From assembly GCA_030635405.1 (NCBI GenBank), contig DAOVZA010000131.1:1-6437 (forward strand): a stretch of DNA of 6,437 nt, given 5' to 3'. The DNA comes from Desulfocapsa sp. (GTDB lineage: Bacteria > Desulfobacterota > Desulfobulbia > Desulfobulbales > Desulfocapsaceae). A model generated the notes under the pieces. It had not been told where the DNA came from and did no database searches. It saw nothing but the letters and a program-made list of their open reading frames with translations. This document shows positions 5,479 to 6,437 of the stretch, one piece after another; position 1 is the first letter of the stretch, and every line of letters begins with the position of its first letter. The translations under genes were made by a program, and so were the position numbers.

Positions 5479-6437
5479 ATGCGGCCAGCACAGTTATTAA
5501 CCATTCTGGAACAGGAATTCCTGAGTACACACAGTGGACACCATACCCCGGTGATGTTGTGGGGGCCGCCTGGTGTTGGAAAATCACAAATGGTTGCACA
5601 GGTGGCGGCTAAACATTCAGTCCCGGTTGTGGATATACGTTTGTCCCAGATGGAGCCGAGTGATCTTCGTGGTATTCCTTTTCGCTCAGATGAATTTGTT
5701 GAGTGGGCGATTCCAGCGATGTTGCCAGACAGCAAGAAGCATGGGGCTTCCGGGATATTGTTTATGGATGAAATCACTTCTGCGCCACCCAGCGTTTCAG
5801 CAGCTGCGTATCAATTAATTCTGGACCGGAAGTTGGGAGAGTATCGTGTCCCTGATGGATGGGCGATCGTTGCGGCTGGTAACCGTCAGGGTGATCGCGG
5901 TGTGACTTACAGTATGCCCTCACCACTTGCAAACCGTTTCTCACATTTTGAGGTGGATGTAAATCTGGATGACTGGGTGAGTTGGGCATACGCAAATGGT
6001 ATTGATGAACGCATTATTGGTTTTCTGAGGTTTCGTCCTGAGTTGTTATTTGATTTTGACCCGGCGCATAATCCTGTGGCGTTTCCCTCTCCTCGTTCAT
6101 GGGAGTTTGCACACAGGGCGTTGCAGAAGTTTGGTGACAATTCCGGATTGTTGCTGGGCACGCTTCAGGCCTGCGTAGGTCCTGCTGCTGGAATAGAGCT
6201 CTCCGCATTTGTTGAAAACCTGGATAAGATGCCTGATCTCGATGCTATTGTTCGTGGTGAAAAGGTTTCTGTGCCTGATGAAGTGGATCTGCAATATGCG
6301 GTGGCCTCTGCCCTGGTTGGCCGTGCCATCAAGTCAAAAAATAATGCTGGATCATCAGATACAGCTAATTCAACTATCGGCAATATCCTGGACTTTGCGG
6401 GAACATTCCCACAAAGAGAGATGGGCGTGATGCTGGT
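5479..6437 (+). CDS. MoxR-like AAA+ ATPase, 3' end cut by the window edge
   Basis: AAA+ ATPases of the MoxR/AAA_5 group act as chaperone-like remodellers, often to mature or insert metal cofactors or to activate a VWA-domain partner. The 319 visible residues include Walker A GPPGVGKS (29-36), Walker B ILFMDE (93-98), sensor-1 Asn N135 in AAGNRQGD and the PLANRF segment with the probable arginine finger R153. SQMEPSDLRGIP at 56-67 is the usual stretch between Walker A and B. The frame is open to the last base, so the C-terminal end is missing. GGAGG at 5470-5474, four bases before ATG 5479, is a strong though close ribosome binding site. No signal peptide is present; it is cytoplasmic. It follows a terminator, so it starts a new unit. 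Such genes are often followed by a VWA or VWA-like metallopeptidase gene, which could lie just outside. Confidence 0.92.
   Translation, partial: MRPAQLLTILEQEFLSTHSGHHTPVMLWGPPGVGKSQMVAQVAAKHSVPVVDIRLSQMEPSDLRGIPFRSDEFVEWAIPAMLPDSKKHGASGILFMDEITSAPPSVSAAAYQLILDRKLGEYRVPDGWAIVAAGNRQGDRGVTYSMPSPLANRFSHFEVDVNLDDWVSWAYANGIDERIIGFLRFRPELLFDFDPAHNPVAFPSPRSWEFAHRALQKFGDNSGLLLGTLQACVGPAAGIELSAFVENLDKMPDLDAIVRGEKVSVPDEVDLQYAVASALVGRAIKSKNNAGSSDTANSTIGNILDFAGTFPQREMGVML

Noticed and set aside
5573..5818. Second + strand open frame inside the MoxR-like ATPase gene
   Set aside because: It is out of frame with a continuous AAA+ protein whose Walker A, Walker B and sensor motifs are all intact.

Overview
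The window looks like chromosome of a gammaproteobacterium of moderate GC. The evidence is an HtpG (Hsp90) of the proteobacterial type behind a sigma-32-like heat-shock promoter, an Hsp15 (HslR) homologue with the typical basic tail, a small bactofilin and a MoxR-type ATPase. All recognised genes are on the + strand. Genus cannot be told from this stretch. No tRNA, rRNA, CRISPR array or transposase gene was seen.

Left part (1-1810): the window opens inside the signal peptide of a small lipoprotein of unknown function, which ends at 500 and is followed by a long hairpin. Next is a single gene for a 382-residue SEC-C zinc-motif protein. It is bracketed by two copies of a 31-bp sequence in inverted orientation (563-593 and 1780-1810, 24 of 31 positions identical). 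The right copy overlaps the gene's stop codon. This looks like a one-gene mobile or formerly mobile cassette inserted upstream of a housekeeping region, and it is the most unusual part of the window.

Middle (1811-4867): a non-coding stretch of about 246 bases carries a short palindrome and then a sigma-32-like promoter for htpG. After htpG comes a REP-like palindrome, then a two-gene unit of bactofilin and hslR whose reading frames overlap by 14 bases. htpG and hslR are both heat-shock genes in E. coli. Their closeness suggests a stress-related neighbourhood, although the bactofilin-hslR pair seems to have its own promoter.

Right part (4868-6437): a Nudix hydrolase with a TTG start ends in a clear rho-independent terminator. 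A MoxR-like AAA+ ATPase then starts at 5479 and runs off the right edge. Such ATPases usually sit beside a von Willebrand factor A (VWA) protein, which would be expected just beyond the window.
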